A stretch of DNA of 64,000 nt from the NCBI RefSeq assembly GCF_027943255.1, contig NC_072893.1:30402001-30466000 (forward strand). The letters are read 5' to 3'. The DNA is from Anastrepha obliqua (taxonomy: Eukaryota > Arthropoda > Insecta > Diptera > Tephritidae). The number at the start of each line of letters is the position of its first letter. The stretch's first letter is position 1. Below the pieces are notes generated by a model, which worked only from the letters and a program-made list of their open reading frames with translations, searched no databases and was not told the DNA's origin. Below are positions 10,326 through 20,953 of the stretch, in pieces. The translations under genes were made by a program, and so were the position numbers.

Positions 10326-10861
10326 AAGTATCTCCAATATGATCGCATTTTAGTTAGTGACAAGTTTTCAAATTAAAATAGTAAAATCGTTATTCCTTTC
10401 CTAGAGGGCCTATATGTATGAATGACCATTTACGCCAGTTCCTAAGTGTAGTTCGGCACATTTATGTACGTATGAATGTGTGAATGTATGCACTCTTATC
10501 GACTCAGGCATCTTTATGCGCGTCATGCAATAACACTGCAGTCGCATGCAAATAAATGATTTATGCTTTCAAAAATATACTAACATACATATGTGCATAT
10601 GAATGTATGCATATAAAAACAGTTAGGTATTTCTAAGGCTACATACTCGCATATGATTCATAGTGCCAATTGCGTGTCTTTGTTAAATGTTAGCCATTGT
10701 AAAGTGGTACAAACGTGGAGCACCACTGGCCAGCCACAACAATTGACACAATGTTTGAATGTGTATGTAAGCCTCTACACACATAAACGTATACAAAAAC
10801 ATACTTATATATGTATAGTTATATACAAATAATTTGCGCATACATCTTTTTTAGTTATCTG
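10326..10861. other. Microsatellite-rich gap
   Basis: ATGTATG/CATACATA-type repeats (10460-10830). No gene or element end recognised. Confidence 0.5.
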
Positions 10862-11122
10862 ACCGAGCGTCTCCACCAGATGTTGCCCTCCAAATTAGGA
10901 GACGTACAGTTTTGTGCTTCCTCCGAACGGCAGATGGTTTTTATTGTATGATTGGAGGTTTACCATTGCCTGCTAAAAAGCGTAAACTGTAAACGTAAAC
11001 CGTAAACGAAAATTTGTTTTCCATAATTTGTTCTTTCATGTCCACAGTGGGCATTGATCCCAGAATCGATCGAATGGTAGCCATGCGCTAAGACACTAAG
11101 ACTGTCGTCTACGACGGCCACC
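10862..11122 (-). repeat. tRNA-derived SINE, diverged copy B
   Basis: The plus strand reads GACCGAGCGTCTCCACC, ACGTACAGTTTTGTGCTTCC, CCGAACGGCAGATGGTTTTT and GAGGTTTACCATTGCCTGC in the same order as the other SINE copies, then a tRNA-like head (inverted B box near 11050, ACGACGGCC at 11112-11120). Divergence and a small duplication (GTAAACTGTAAACGTAAACC) make this the oldest copy or a separate subfamily. Confidence 0.6.
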
Positions 11123-11631
11123 ATTGCGCCCACTCTTACATATTTATATATAAACACATACATACATACCATCAATGCTAATATTCGCACTACTCGATGC
11201 GAGAAGCTTCCAGTGCCTCTCTTGTCCTGTTTCCCTTTAGCCTTGGACAACACAACAGTGTTAGATATTCCTTTTGAAAATGCATCTGCTGCTACTGCAA
11301 ATTATTAGCTTAGCCTGGTGGTACAAAAATTATAGACATTGCAGGCAATGCTTCCGTGTTTACCCTCTTAGCTCCTCTGCATTGCCAGATTATTTGACTC
11401 CGTATTATTTGGCATATTTACCTATTTACTATACGAGTACATGTATGTGCTCTATGACTGCACACATACATATATAGAATGAATTATTCAGCGTATTGAA
11501 AAATTGTGGCAAATTTCTTGGCTTAAATCCAAGTGTCACAAACGGGTATGAAGAGCAGAGGCGTGCAACAGTTCACGTGATCACACACACATACATTTTT
11601 ATTAACATACCTAAGTGCTGAAATAACACAT
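11123..11631. other. No recognisable gene
   Basis: Short CATA repeats and low-complexity DNA. A plus-strand open frame (11274-11477) shows no recognisable domain. Confidence 0.45.
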
Positions 11632-12450
11632 GGGTTGAAAAGTCGCGAGCCTAACGCCTAGATGGCACTAGTTTTATTGCATTCACCTCACCTCAGTTAG
11701 TGCTAACCTTAAAAAGACAGCTGTTAAAATTTCAGGATATTCTATTCATTGGTTCCTGAGTCATTGGGCTGAGGGTGGCGCTACTTTTACTATTTTCAAA
11801 ACGATGTTATTTTCAAAAAAAATAATTTCGTGGTTTAATTTTACACTGCTTCTTAATGGGGAATGGGAAAAAATACCGTTCAAGCGAAACAATGGCTTGA
11901 AAAGATGTTATGGGAACTCCGCTCTATCAGAAACAACAATGAAACGATGGTTTGCTGACTTCAAACGTGGTCGTAGGGCACAACGCAGTGGACATCCAAA
12001 ACAGGTGGTAACACCAGAAAACATGAAAGAAATCCACAGAATGGTTCTGAATGATCGAAAAGTGAAGTTGCGTGAGTTAGCTGACATCATAAAGATATCA
12101 CAAAAATATGTTGGCTTTATATTGCATGAGCATTTGACTATGAGAAGTTCTGTTCAAAGTAGGTGTCGCTTCTGCTCACTGTTTACCAGAAGCAATAACG
12201 CGGTGATGATTCTGAGCAGTGTTTGGCCATGTTTGGACGTAATAAGCCGGAATTTTTGCATCGATATGTGACAATGGATGAAACATGGATCCATCAATTC
12301 ACTCCGGAATCAAAACGATCGTCATCTGAGTGGACATCAACTGGTGAACCTCATCCAAACCGCCCGAAAGCACAACAATCGGCTGGAAAAGTGATGACCG
12401 AGGTATTTTGGGGTGTGCGTGGTATAATACTCATCGACTATCTTGAGAAG

Positions 12451-12659
12451 GGCCGCCGTAGCCGAATAGGTGAAAATTAAAAAAACATCTGAGTGTATCT
12501 CTGCCATGAAAAAGCTCCTCATAAAAATGTTTGCCGTTCGAAGTCGGCTTGAAACTGTAGGTCCTTCCATTTGTGGAACAACATCAAGACGCACACCCCA
12601 AATAGGAGGAGGAGCTCGGCCAAACACCCAAAAAGGGTGTACGCGCCAATTATATATAT
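12451..12659 (+). repeat. tRNA-derived SINE, copy C (head deleted)
   Basis: Starts GGCCGCCGTAGCCGAATAGG, keeping the A box, then jumps to TCTGAGTGTATCTCTGCCAT, so the B-box region is deleted. The body and 3' end (GGAGGAGCTCGGCCAAACAC, GTACGCGCCAATTATATAT) are close to copies D and E. The mariner host sequence TTGAG occurs just before it (12443-12447) and again after the nested MITE (13241-13245), compatible with a short target duplication. Confidence 0.75.
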
Positions 12660-13238
12660 TAGGCCGGGTCGATTTGTGGGGACGCAAAAAAATCGCCCAT
12701 TGCTCTGTGAAAATCATATTCTGGGGATCAAAATAAGAAACTTTGCCGAAGGAACCATACCTCTAAAACGAATTCTGATGTCCCCCAATTTGGGTCGAAC
12801 TTTTAGAGTATCTTGTGGGGAGGCAAAAAATAGCCCATTGCTCTGTGAAAATCATATTCTAGGGATCAAAATAAGAAACTTTGCCGAAGGAACCATACCT
12901 CTAAAACGAATTCTGATGTGCCCCAATTTGGGTCGAACTTTTTAGTTTCTTTTCTATAACTCACTTAAATTAATTTTTTTATTTACATATGTTCTGACTA
13001 AATAAATTTCTTAAGAGAAAAAATAGATATTATTAATATATAAATAAATAAAAATAAAGAAAAAACATAGCCATTTAGCTGATTTTTTCGTGCAAAGACC
13101 AAAAATGGTGATGTTTTGAAATTGGGGGACATCAGAATTCGTTTTAGAGGTATGATTCCTTCGTCAAAGTTTCTTATTTTGATCCCTAGAATACGGTTTT
13201 TACAGAGCAATGAGCGATTTTTAAATCGACCCGCCCTA
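12660..13238. mobile_element. hAT-type MITE, copy 2 with duplicated arm
   Basis: Ends TAGGCCGGGTCGATTT (12660) and AAATCGACCCGCCCTA (to 13238) match copy 1. The left arm is present twice in tandem (about 12674-12812 and 12813-12950, period about 139 bp), each containing GAAACTTTGCCGAAGGAACC and CCAATTTGGGTCGAACTTTT. The right arm is single. The centre (12960-13090) differs from that of copy 1 and is AT-rich. No clean 8-bp duplication is visible: the left flank is the SINE AT tail and the right flank is mariner sequence, so part of the SINE tail or the duplication has been lost. Confidence 0.8.
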
Positions 13239-13639
13239 AATTGAGCATTTGAGTGCCGAAAGTACAAAGAAACGTCCGCATATGACACTGAAAAACATTT
13301 TGTTTCACCAGGACAACGCATCGTGTCACAATTCAGTTAAAACACTGGCAAAAATACATGAATTGAACTATGAATTCTTACCACATACACCGTGTTCGCC
13401 AGATTTGGGTCCGAGCTACCACTGGCTGCTCACAGATCTAAAAAAAATTTCTTTGTGAAAAACACTGTAATTCTTAACGTAAGTTTCTCCAGAAAGGATA
13501 AACTTTAAATGTAATAGATCCAACAGATCTCACAAGAGATGGCATGGCATAGATTTTGATATTTCTATATTGGTTGGAAATAGTCGAGGTCGGTGGAATG
13601 CGAAATCTTTCCAAGTAGGCAGGACTAGGACGAGAGGAA

Positions 13640-13800
13640 AATCTGCACCGAATATGGCACCTCAGTCTTCACTGACGACTCCAAGAAGGAATCGGGAATC
13701 GGTGGAGGGGTTTTCTCTAAATCTGACGCCACCATGGAGCAGATCCCAACTAGTCAAATCCTATAAGAAGGAGAACGAATATCTTGGGCGTACAGGTAAC
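13640..13800 (+). pseudogene. LINE RNase H fragment
   Basis: The frame EYGTSVFTDDSKKESGIG followed by GGVFS corresponds to the start of a LINE-type RNase H domain (normally xYTDGSK with the first catalytic aspartate). It is followed by a degraded SQLVKSYKKENEYLG that in the related copy at 36.6 kb lies after the third acidic residue region, so the middle of the domain is deleted. Same family as 36585-37295. Confidence 0.55.
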
Positions 13801-14289
13801 ATTTCCTTCATCTCTGATTCTTTCTTGATAAGATTTATTGTAACTAAAAGTAGTGTGGCAAAGTTGTTTGCCACATTTGTCATACAAAAAAATTAAAATA
13901 AAAAGGTCTGCCTTAAAAATATGTACAATAAAGCTATACCCTTTAAGGGTTTAAAAGAATTTGACTTGAAAATGTGAGAAAGCCTTGGAGCTTATACAGA
14001 TTTTACTACATATTTTATTCCTGCATTTGAATCATTCCCTTTTGCGGTTCGTTTTAAGGGAAATCGGATACTACGTTTGTGGACGTAGCCAACTTTAATT
14101 TCTCTAGTGATGATGCGTACTCGTTTTCTTCTTGTCATGTTAATCTCTACTCATGTCTTTTCTCTACATTGAGAATGGGATCTTGGGCTTAAAAGCTTCT
14201 TCGTAGAGTGATACGGATGGGTTGTCTTTAATTTTATCTCAAAAACTGCCCGACTATTGTAATTTATCTGAAACTTATTTTTTTTTTTT

Positions 14290-14945
14290 AAATCTTCTGA
14301 AGTTTTTATGAACGATTTGAAAATCACAACTATTACCCCTGTTTTCAAAAGTGGTCTCCAGACTTAATGAAGGAATTGTAAAAAAATCCAATTTTTTGAA
14401 GGAATTGTAAAAGAAAGGATAAACTTTGCGACTATGAGCTTAATTTCTCTCAATCAGCATAGATTTAGGTAGGTCTATAGTTTTCAGTCTAGCTGCTTTT
14501 GGTGAATATTGTTTTTAAACTTTTCCTGAAGGTTTTCAAGTCGACTGTGTTTCCCGGACTTTCCTACAGTGTTTGATAGAGTTTCTCTCGCTTGGTTTGC
14601 ATTCTGTTTTCTTTCAATGGTTGAAATCTTATTTATCCGATAGAGGATTGAGGGTGAATGTTCGGAGCCTTTCATTGCATCTTCAGGGGTGCCACTAGGC
14701 AGTATTTTAGGACCTCTTCTCTTCGTTCAATTTATTAATGCTATTTGTACCTATTTTTCGCTTGCCGATTTTCTTCCGTATGATTATGATTTGAAAATAT
14801 TTTTTGCGATTTAGAAAACTGAGGATGTTCCTATGTTGCAATCGCAAATTAATGCGCTCGTTCGCTGATGCAGTAACTCTGAAAATATTAGGAAATGTTT
14901 TCATGTTACTTTCGCCCAAACTCAGAATGTTTTCTAGCTTTCTTA
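14290..14945 (+). pseudogene. CR1/jockey-like LINE reverse transcriptase, 5' part
   Basis: Frames read ITPVFKSG (14325-14350), SLISLNQHRFR, FDRVSLAWF, SSGVPLGSILGPLLFVQFIN (about 14683-14742) and a palm motif decayed to YDYDLKIFF (catalytic YADD is lost, about 14780-14806). The C-terminal side reads CFHVTF-like near 14900. These are blocks of a LINE reverse transcriptase of the CR1/jockey group. The copy stops at the RTE insertion at 14946; a matching C-terminal end resumes at about 16410. Confidence 0.7.
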
Positions 14946-15285
14946 GCATCATAATCATCATCAATAGCACTACAGTCTTGTGCAGATCAATGCTTCTTTC
15001 AAACCTCAGTATTTGATCGATGTCCGTGGTTTTAAGTACCCATATCTCGCTGCTCTATGTTAGTGTTGGTCCTATAAGCATTTTATGCCGCCATCTTTTG
15101 AGCTTCTGGTAGCAATCGAGACTTGAATAAATTTATGTGTGCAAAGAATGCCTTATTTTCCCCGCTTACTCGGTTATTTATTGCCACGGAAGTGTCAGAG
15201 TTACTGCTGATGAAGAGACCCAAATATTTAAATTTGTCAACCCCCTGAATGCATTCACCATCAGTCATATTATAATATTGATAAT
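14946..15285 (-). pseudogene. RTE-like LINE 3' end inserted in LINE
   Basis: Minus strand: MTDGECIQGVDKFKYLGLFI (15268-15209) then NRVSGENKAFFAHINLFKSR, the F.YLG...I..R...A..A...L..L+SRLL block of RTE ORF2 after the palm. A deletion then leads to KEALICTRL-stop and a GATGATG tail (about 14962-14946), almost the same end as the copy at 345-600. Confidence 0.65.
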
Positions 15286-15429
15286 ACCATACTTCGATCG
15301 GTTCGGGAATTCAAAGTTCTTGCTGCCATTTTTCATTCAATAGTCAAATTTTCACTTACTTCGTTTGCTCGCTCTAGATTAAAGTATGCAACATTTATTT
15401 GAAGGCCTTGCCACCAATTTGCTATTGAG

Positions 15430-16410
15430 GGCATTGAACGTGTAGGTAGATAGGAAGGTAAGTAGGTAAAATGGTTGAGTGGCCAGTCTGGCACTCCTCA
15501 AGTAGAACTAAAGCGCCCTTTTGATACCTCTAACGGTTTATGAGACCTCCAACAGACAGATATCTACAGCCAGTCAGAGCTGTTCATATAATGGAGGAGA
15601 TTGATTGGATTTAGATTGGCGCACTGCCCCAGGCTGTCGAAGAAAGGAGCGCCTACCTTAGACATCTAGCTGCCAAACCCGGATATTTACAGAGAAAGTT
15701 GTCTACAGTCTTTTCTGCCATGGTGGTTAAATGATAACCCTACCTTTTCTGCGTATATAGCCGATCGTCCAGTGACCGGTAAACACAGCCACGAGTTTGG
15801 AAATTGAATGGCGACGAGTCCAAAGGACTTTCTGAGTCCTTCGTATATCGTATTGGGGCACATGAAGAAATGGGGCTCCATCTTTTCTGCGATTTCCTGA
15901 GAAAAAATTTGTGCAGTTCCCCTTTAAGAACTTTCAGGGGGATGCCAATGACCACGTAGGAGGTCTCTGAGGTCAATTAAGTTCGATTCCTGGCAAGCTC
16001 ATCAGCAATTTCATTCCCCTTTATGTTCCTATGCATTGGAGCCCAGATCAGAGAAATGTTACCTGCACACCAAAGAGGTTTGATCTTCTTCTTAAAGGAG
16101 TTTACTAATTTCAATCTTCAGTGACTGAGTACAGCCAATGACCTTTCTAAAATCTCAGCCATGACTGAGGGACAAAGTCATCGGCGTATGCTACTACCTT
16201 AACCCCACATTATTTAGCATTATCAGATCTTCGTTAATAGCAACTAGCCAAAGTAGGTTCGAAAGAACACCACCCTGCGGCGTCTCCCCATGAACGAATC
16301 TAGTGACTTTAGTCCCTCTTGCGACCGCACTAACTTCTCTGCAGCCAAGCAGGGACGAGATCCAGAGGCAGATAGGTCTTTCCACCTCTAGTCTAGGCTG
16401 ATTCCGTGGA
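15430..16410 (-). pseudogene. LOA/R1-type LINE ORF2 remnant with 3' end
   Basis: Minus strand carries GETPQGGVLSNLLWLVAINE (16296-16237) and VAYADDFVP (about 16193-16167): the reverse transcriptase PQGG block and the intact catalytic YADD. Most of the RNase H domain is gone. A later segment, SKLVAVFTGHWTIGY (about 15805-15760), is the TGHxxxG block that follows RNase H in such LINEs. The 3' tail is made of ACCTACTTACCTTCCTATCT units (reverse complement of 15435-15470), like the end of the element at 42.8-44.2 kb. Confidence 0.7.
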
Positions 16411-16925
16411 TTTTCCTTTCAGGTAAGCATGTTGCGCTGGAGATAAATTGGATTCGATATGCTCTCGTATATGATAATCAATCAATTGAACGTTTAACTC
16501 CCGTTTGATTTTAATTGACTTAAAGTCTCTGGAGAGTAGAAGGTCTATACTTTCACAGTCTTTTATTTTTAATGTAATTAAAGGAGAAATTTATTGTTCA
16601 GCCCTCTTGAGAAGCGCTCCCTTTCATTTCCCTACTATATTGATCTTTATGCAATGCTTACCCGCTTCATTTTAAATTGCTTAAATTATGCGCTTAATGG
16701 TCCTATTGCCGGCGTTTTAAGAAAATTCAATGAGACTTCGATTTCCAAGCCGCTTGACTTTTCGTTGTCAAAAAATGAGTTTTACGAATTTCTAAATTCT
16801 TTGTTCCTTTTTTGTTTTGTAATTTATTCATTTAACTATTTGAAGTTCTCTAAGCTCATATTAGCTCAAAGTGGTCTGTAAAAACGGTTATCATGTTTTA
16901 GACATGAAATAAACGAGAAAAAACG
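16410..16925 (+). pseudogene. CR1/jockey-like LINE C terminus and 3' end
   Basis: Frames give LRWKIDWIRYALVYDNQSIE (about 16430-16490), then SLESRRSILSQ and FIFNVIKGEIYCSALL (about 16525-16605), the LKLLxLxxLExRR...F.xxLxxGxIDSPxLL block that closes CR1/jockey-like proteins. GPIAGVLRKFNET follows (16700-16740). The end is ATGAAATAAACGAGAAAAAACG (16902 on), a plausible poly(A)-type 3' end. It probably belongs to the same copy as 14290-14945, separated by two later insertions. Confidence 0.6.
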
Positions 16926-16956
16926 AGAGCTTTAATTTGGGACTCCACTTTACTTA

Positions 16957-17277
16957 AAAAAAAAAAATAAATAAATAATTGGCACGTACACTTCTGTTAG
17001 GTGTTTGGCCGAGCTCCTCCTCCTATTTGTGGTGTGCGCCTTGATGTTGTTCCACAAATGGAGGGACTTACAGTTTCAAGCCGACTCCGAACGGCAGATA
17101 TTTTTATGAGGAGCTTTTCATGACAGAAATACACTCGGAGGTTTGCCATTGCCTGCCGAGGGGCGACCGCTATTAGAAAAATGTTTTTATTAATTTTGCT
17201 TTCACCCAGATTCGAACCAAGGACCTCTCTGTGAATTCCGAATGGTAATCACGCACCAACCCATTCGGCTACGGCGG
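16957..17277 (-). repeat. tRNA-derived SINE, copy D (best preserved)
   Basis: Flanked by a perfect 12-bp duplication CCACTTTACTTA (16945-16956 and 17278-17289), which fixes the ends of the family. On the minus strand it begins CCGCCGTAGCCGAATGGGTT (A box), then GGTTCGAATC (B box, about 17218-17209), a roughly 200-bp tRNA-unrelated body (CATTGCCTG, TCCGAACGGCAGATATTTTT on the plus strand), and ends GTGCCAATTATTTATTTATT plus A/T tail. Length 321 bp. The long spacing between A and B boxes suggests a type II (Leu/Ser-like) tRNA ancestor, an inference. Mobilisation would need a LINE partner; the tail does not identify it. Confidence 0.9.
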
Positions 17278-17289
17278 CCACTTTACTTA

Positions 17290-19574
17290 CTTTTACTTTA
17301 ATTTTTTCTAAGAGATCTCATATTTTATTAATCTAAGTGCAAATCCTCTCGCAGTCAGATCAGTTCCTTTGTTGAAAATTCACAGTTGCATGTGTGTGTG
17401 TGCTTTTCGCAGATGTATTTGTGTGTGTGCTCAACCTACCTCATCAGCACTACCCACACCACCGCAAAAGCTGAGCCAATCTGTTCGTTTGGTTGCTGGC
17501 AAACCAATTTCAACTTAATTCTTGCGGTATTTTCATCAACCTTCTTTTTCTTGGGTTTTGCGTTTACTACATTTCTTCTCTCCCGCCGTTTTCTATCCGT
17601 TTTGAGCACTGCAAACATATTCTGCGGCTTCTTTGTCCTCATTTACTTATGTCGGCTTTAACAACTCAATTTATTTCGCATGTTTACTTACCACACTCCA
17701 CTCTCCACACTCGCTTACACTTCTACCCTTTGCCCACATCGCGCATGGTGGTGGTGACAAAGCCAGTAGCATAAGAAAAAGGATTTTTACACAACTTGTT
17801 AGTAGGTTACTTACTTACTTACTTTTATTTACCGTTAATTTTCACCACTACACACATGCAAACATAGATAGATTTCTTCATTTTCCCGGTGGTATTTCCT
17901 CTCCAACGTTTACCGTAACTCTGCCCGTTGCTTTTCTGGTGCTTCGCGCATTATGCTGGCTCACGTTCTTCCTGCATCAACAAGGCGTGTGCGCGCCTGT
18001 TTTTATGCTACAGTAGTTCTGCAGAGCCCTCGACAGAATGCCTTGCATAGTTCACTGGTGGTCCTTGGGGGACAAATTAATGTGTCAGCATTACCCGGAC
18101 ATTCGTTTTTGGTATCAAAGGCATAGCAATACTTACTTACTTACTTACTTTTCTCTGTCTCCTCCAGCATGGCGCTTGTGGCTTTAATGGGCCAGCTTGT
18201 TTTCGCCAGCACTCGGTGATGGATTGTATCGGATTTGCAACACTTTAATGTTGTTTTAATGAGCTGCATTCCTTTGTTTATAAAAGAGTCATAAATCTCT
18301 TTTTGATATTAACTTATGTGGTGTAAGGCATACAACTGAGAAGGGGAAATTTTATAGTAAAAAATGTTGATTTATTACTCGCATATGGGCGAAATATATT
18401 ACTTATTTTATTTAAAGTAATGACCCTTGCCATTTCTCCTTTTGAGTGAAATTAGCCATTAAGAATTTTTTCACATTCCCAGCTGGAATGAAGTGCTGCC
18501 TTGCAAGCATTAACCTCGACATAAGTAAGTTATAATATAGTCCAAAATTATTTTAAAAATGTTACTCTTTTTTACGGTGTGCTAAAATTTTACAATTTTG
18601 CGCGAAAGTGCAATTTTTTTCGTTTTTGTTTTCTTTGTTCACTCTTCTCAGGAGCATAGGGGCTCGACAAGACTTAGTTTTGCGTTGGATAGGTAGGTGA
18701 TTAGCCTGCCGCTACCAGTCCTAAGTACTGGGAATGCTCACCTGTCGTTGCTTAGGAACAACGCCTTCTTACTGCTAGCAGCGCCATCTGTGTTTGACAT
18801 TTTTCTGGCAGAAGGATCGCACAGATGGTTGAGGACTTCGCTAAATTTTGTGTGTCTGCGCTATTGCGGCGATCGCCCGCTTCGTCTTGCTGGCGCCACT
18901 GATTTTGCTTGTTTTAGCAGTCACAATGCAAATAATGCGCTGACTATTGTGCGGGACTATGAATGGAAGGGATAAGTTTTTGGGGTTGAGGAATGAATTT
19001 GTTTTTTTTTTTATTATATATTTATATACCATACTAGCAAATCCGGCCCGGATTGACCCCGTCTTAGAATACCCATACTTTCGATTGCTGTTTTGTTTCT
19101 GACTCATATGCATGCATGCAAGATTCTTCAACATTTTTTTCGTCAAACGACACGAATACCTATGCGGTATCCAATGAGAACAAATCTTCTTAATACAGTC
19201 CAGGAATGCCTCTATTTCGCAAACGATAGGTTTTAGTACAACAACAGTTTTGGACGCCCTTCACGATATTTATACTGCAAAGAACAGCGGCCACGTTGGA
19301 ACTCGTTACACCTGCGTTTCTCTGTGGCGAAATGTGGTGCTTGAACGCCAGAAGCCTAAGCAATGCACTCCTATCTCGATAATCCATGTTGAAAATCGTA
19401 CTAAATCATCGCATGAAAATGTTAACGAATTAATTTCATCCTTTGGCGAGTTGACTTCTTCTACTCACTGAAAAAGAACGAAAAAAGCTCGGAAGAGAAA
19501 ATGTTCAATGCGAGCTTATGCTAAAAAATGCCAAACTTTTCCATGAAGAGATTGAATTTCATGGTTGGTTGAAG
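17290..19574. other. No recognisable gene; (CTTA)n arrays
   Basis: CTTA microsatellites occur at 17809-17829 and 18130-18151. Several overlapping open frames at 17386-18016 and 18697-19471 have no recognisable domain and mutually conflicting frames; I do not call them. Oligo-T/AT tract at 18996-19025. Confidence 0.45.
17809..17829. repeat. (CTTA)n microsatellite
   Basis: Five units of ACTT/CTTA; a second array of the same motif is at 18130-18151. Confidence 0.9.
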
Positions 19575-20490
19575 GGGTCCAACTAGCGTCGTCGCTACAA
19601 ACTTGTTAACGGTTATTTACAGCATAACATTACGCAGTCTGTGCGGTTTAAGAACCTTATTGGGTTGTTGATGTCTAAGCCAGACAGTTGTGAGAGAGTC
19701 TTGATCAGTGGTTTGCCCAGGCTTGACATTCTCTACTTCCACAAGGGAGGGCGTTCACAGAGGAAATAGAAAATCGTTTCCTTCCTTTTTCTCAGGTTGT
19801 TTACAACTGCGACTGTGTGTTCTATGAGGGATTCCCATTTTGGCTGCTTGTTCCCCGATGGACCCAATAGACTAGAAGCCAGTTATCACCGCCGAGAGTT
19901 TGTAAACCTCCCGTCGTTTCATAATTATCAAACGACATTTGTTTTACGTTGTCGGTGGGCCATACCGTTTTGCTAATTTTTCGCATCGTCGGTCTCTCTA
20001 TTCCGCGATTTATTTTGATATTTTAAGAAAATTGAATTTTTGATTGCACCCAGTGATGTGAAAACCGATTCTGTAGGAACCTTTTGTTTCCTTCAATTTT
20101 ACGATGTCCCGGAACCGAGACTGAGGTAACTTTATGGCTTACGCTCGCAGATACTCCTGCTTTGTTCCACCAATTTAGAGGTTGTTGTATTAAATACAGT
20201 GCTTGGACTGTAGCTTGGCTATCCGACAGAATAGTGATGTTGCACTTAAAAGAGAAATCTACTATTAGTATCGGGAAGACGCACAGATTTTTCAATTCCA
20301 ATCCCCAATCCATTTTTGAAGCAGCTGTGTAGGCAGTAGTCTCGAGGTTGTTCAGTAAAAGTCTCTTATTCCATACCTCACGAGATGGAAAGAAGGTGGC
20401 AAAATTCGTATTGAATGTCAACACTGGGACGATGTAATCAACCCTCTTTGAGGTGAACTGAGTTTGTCGCAATAACAAACTGGCATGACC
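19575..20490 (-). pseudogene. LINE RNase H domain and 3' end, copy 1
   Basis: The minus strand reads SKMDWGLELKN (about 20315-20280), ITILSDSQATVQAL (third acidic block, about 20240-20200) and VSVPGHRKIEGN (about 20115-20085), the RNase H order SKxD...xSDSQAA...PGHxxIxGN. Lower coordinates (19575-19870) align block by block with 23710-23990 of the opposite-strand copy, including GGTTCTTAAACCGCAC and ATAAATAACC segments (reverse complement), so both share a 3' end. Frameshifted; 5' truncated around 20490. Confidence 0.75.
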
Positions 20491-20641
20491 ATAGGTGTTT
20501 GCCTCAAGCGACCCGCTTAATTTAACTTAAATGGACTCATAGTCTAGTCATCTTTCAGATATGCAGATCTAGATGCACGCTTGTGCTGTTATGAACCAGA
20601 TGTTGGCAGCAGAGGTCAGGTTCTTAAAAAACATGCTATAA

Positions 20642-20953
20642 ATATACAATATATATATATATAGTATATATATAATTGGCGCGTACACCCTTTTTGGGTG
20701 TTTGGGCGAGCCCCTCCTCCTAGTTGTGGTGTGTGTCTTGATGTTGTTCCGCAAATGGAGGGACCTACAGTTTCAAGCCGACTCCGAACGGCAAATATTT
20801 TATGAGGAACTTTTTCATTGCAAAAATGTACTCGGAAGCTTGCCATTGCCTGCCGATGGGCGACCGCTATTAAAAAAATGTTTTTCTTAATTTTGGTGTT
20901 TCACCGATTCCGTATAGTAGTCACGCACCAACCCATTTGGATACGGCCCCGCC
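20642..20953 (-). repeat. tRNA-derived SINE, copy E
   Basis: AT tail (20645-20674) then ATTGGCGCGTACACCC, GTTTGGGCGAGCCCCTCC, TTCAAGCCGACTCCGAACGG and GCCATTGCCTGCC on the plus strand, ending with CACCAACCCATTTGGATACG (A-box region, inverted). About half of the B-box region is deleted (between TTTCACCGATTC and CGTATAGTAG). Target duplication not clear. Confidence 0.8.

Larger units (their letters stand above)
11632..13460 (+). mobile_element. mariner element split by SINE and hAT MITE
   Basis: The left end GGGTTGAAAAGTCGCGAGCC (about 11634) looks like a mariner inverted repeat. The broken transposase reads ETTMKRWFADFKRGRR (HTH, 11935-11985), MKEIHRMVLNDRKVKLRELA, TMDETWIHQFTPESK (first aspartate, 12271-12315) and IILIDYLEKG (to 12450). 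It is interrupted at 12451-13238 and resumes as KRPHM, LFHQDNASCHNS (second aspartate, 13297-13332) and SPDLGPSYHW (third aspartate, 13399-13428). Together they represent a DD34D mariner with all three catalytic residues, but with frameshifts, stops and missing residues near the insertion. No right inverted repeat was recognised after 13460. Confidence 0.8.

Noticed and set aside
12451..12945. Plus-strand frames of 88 and 124 codons
   Set aside because: They read through the SINE and the duplicated MITE arm, both non-coding.
17200..17277. tRNA gene
   Set aside because: A and B boxes are present, but the cloverleaf cannot be closed and the sequence recurs as a SINE head; not a functional tRNA.
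17386..18016. Three overlapping plus-strand frames with hydrophobic segments
   Set aside because: They conflict with one another, have no domain and follow TC/CTTA-rich composition.
19190..19471. Frames on both strands near an ACTAGCAAATCCGGCCCGG word
   Set aside because: The word recalls ends of other insect repeats, but no second end, TIR or protein similarity was found.
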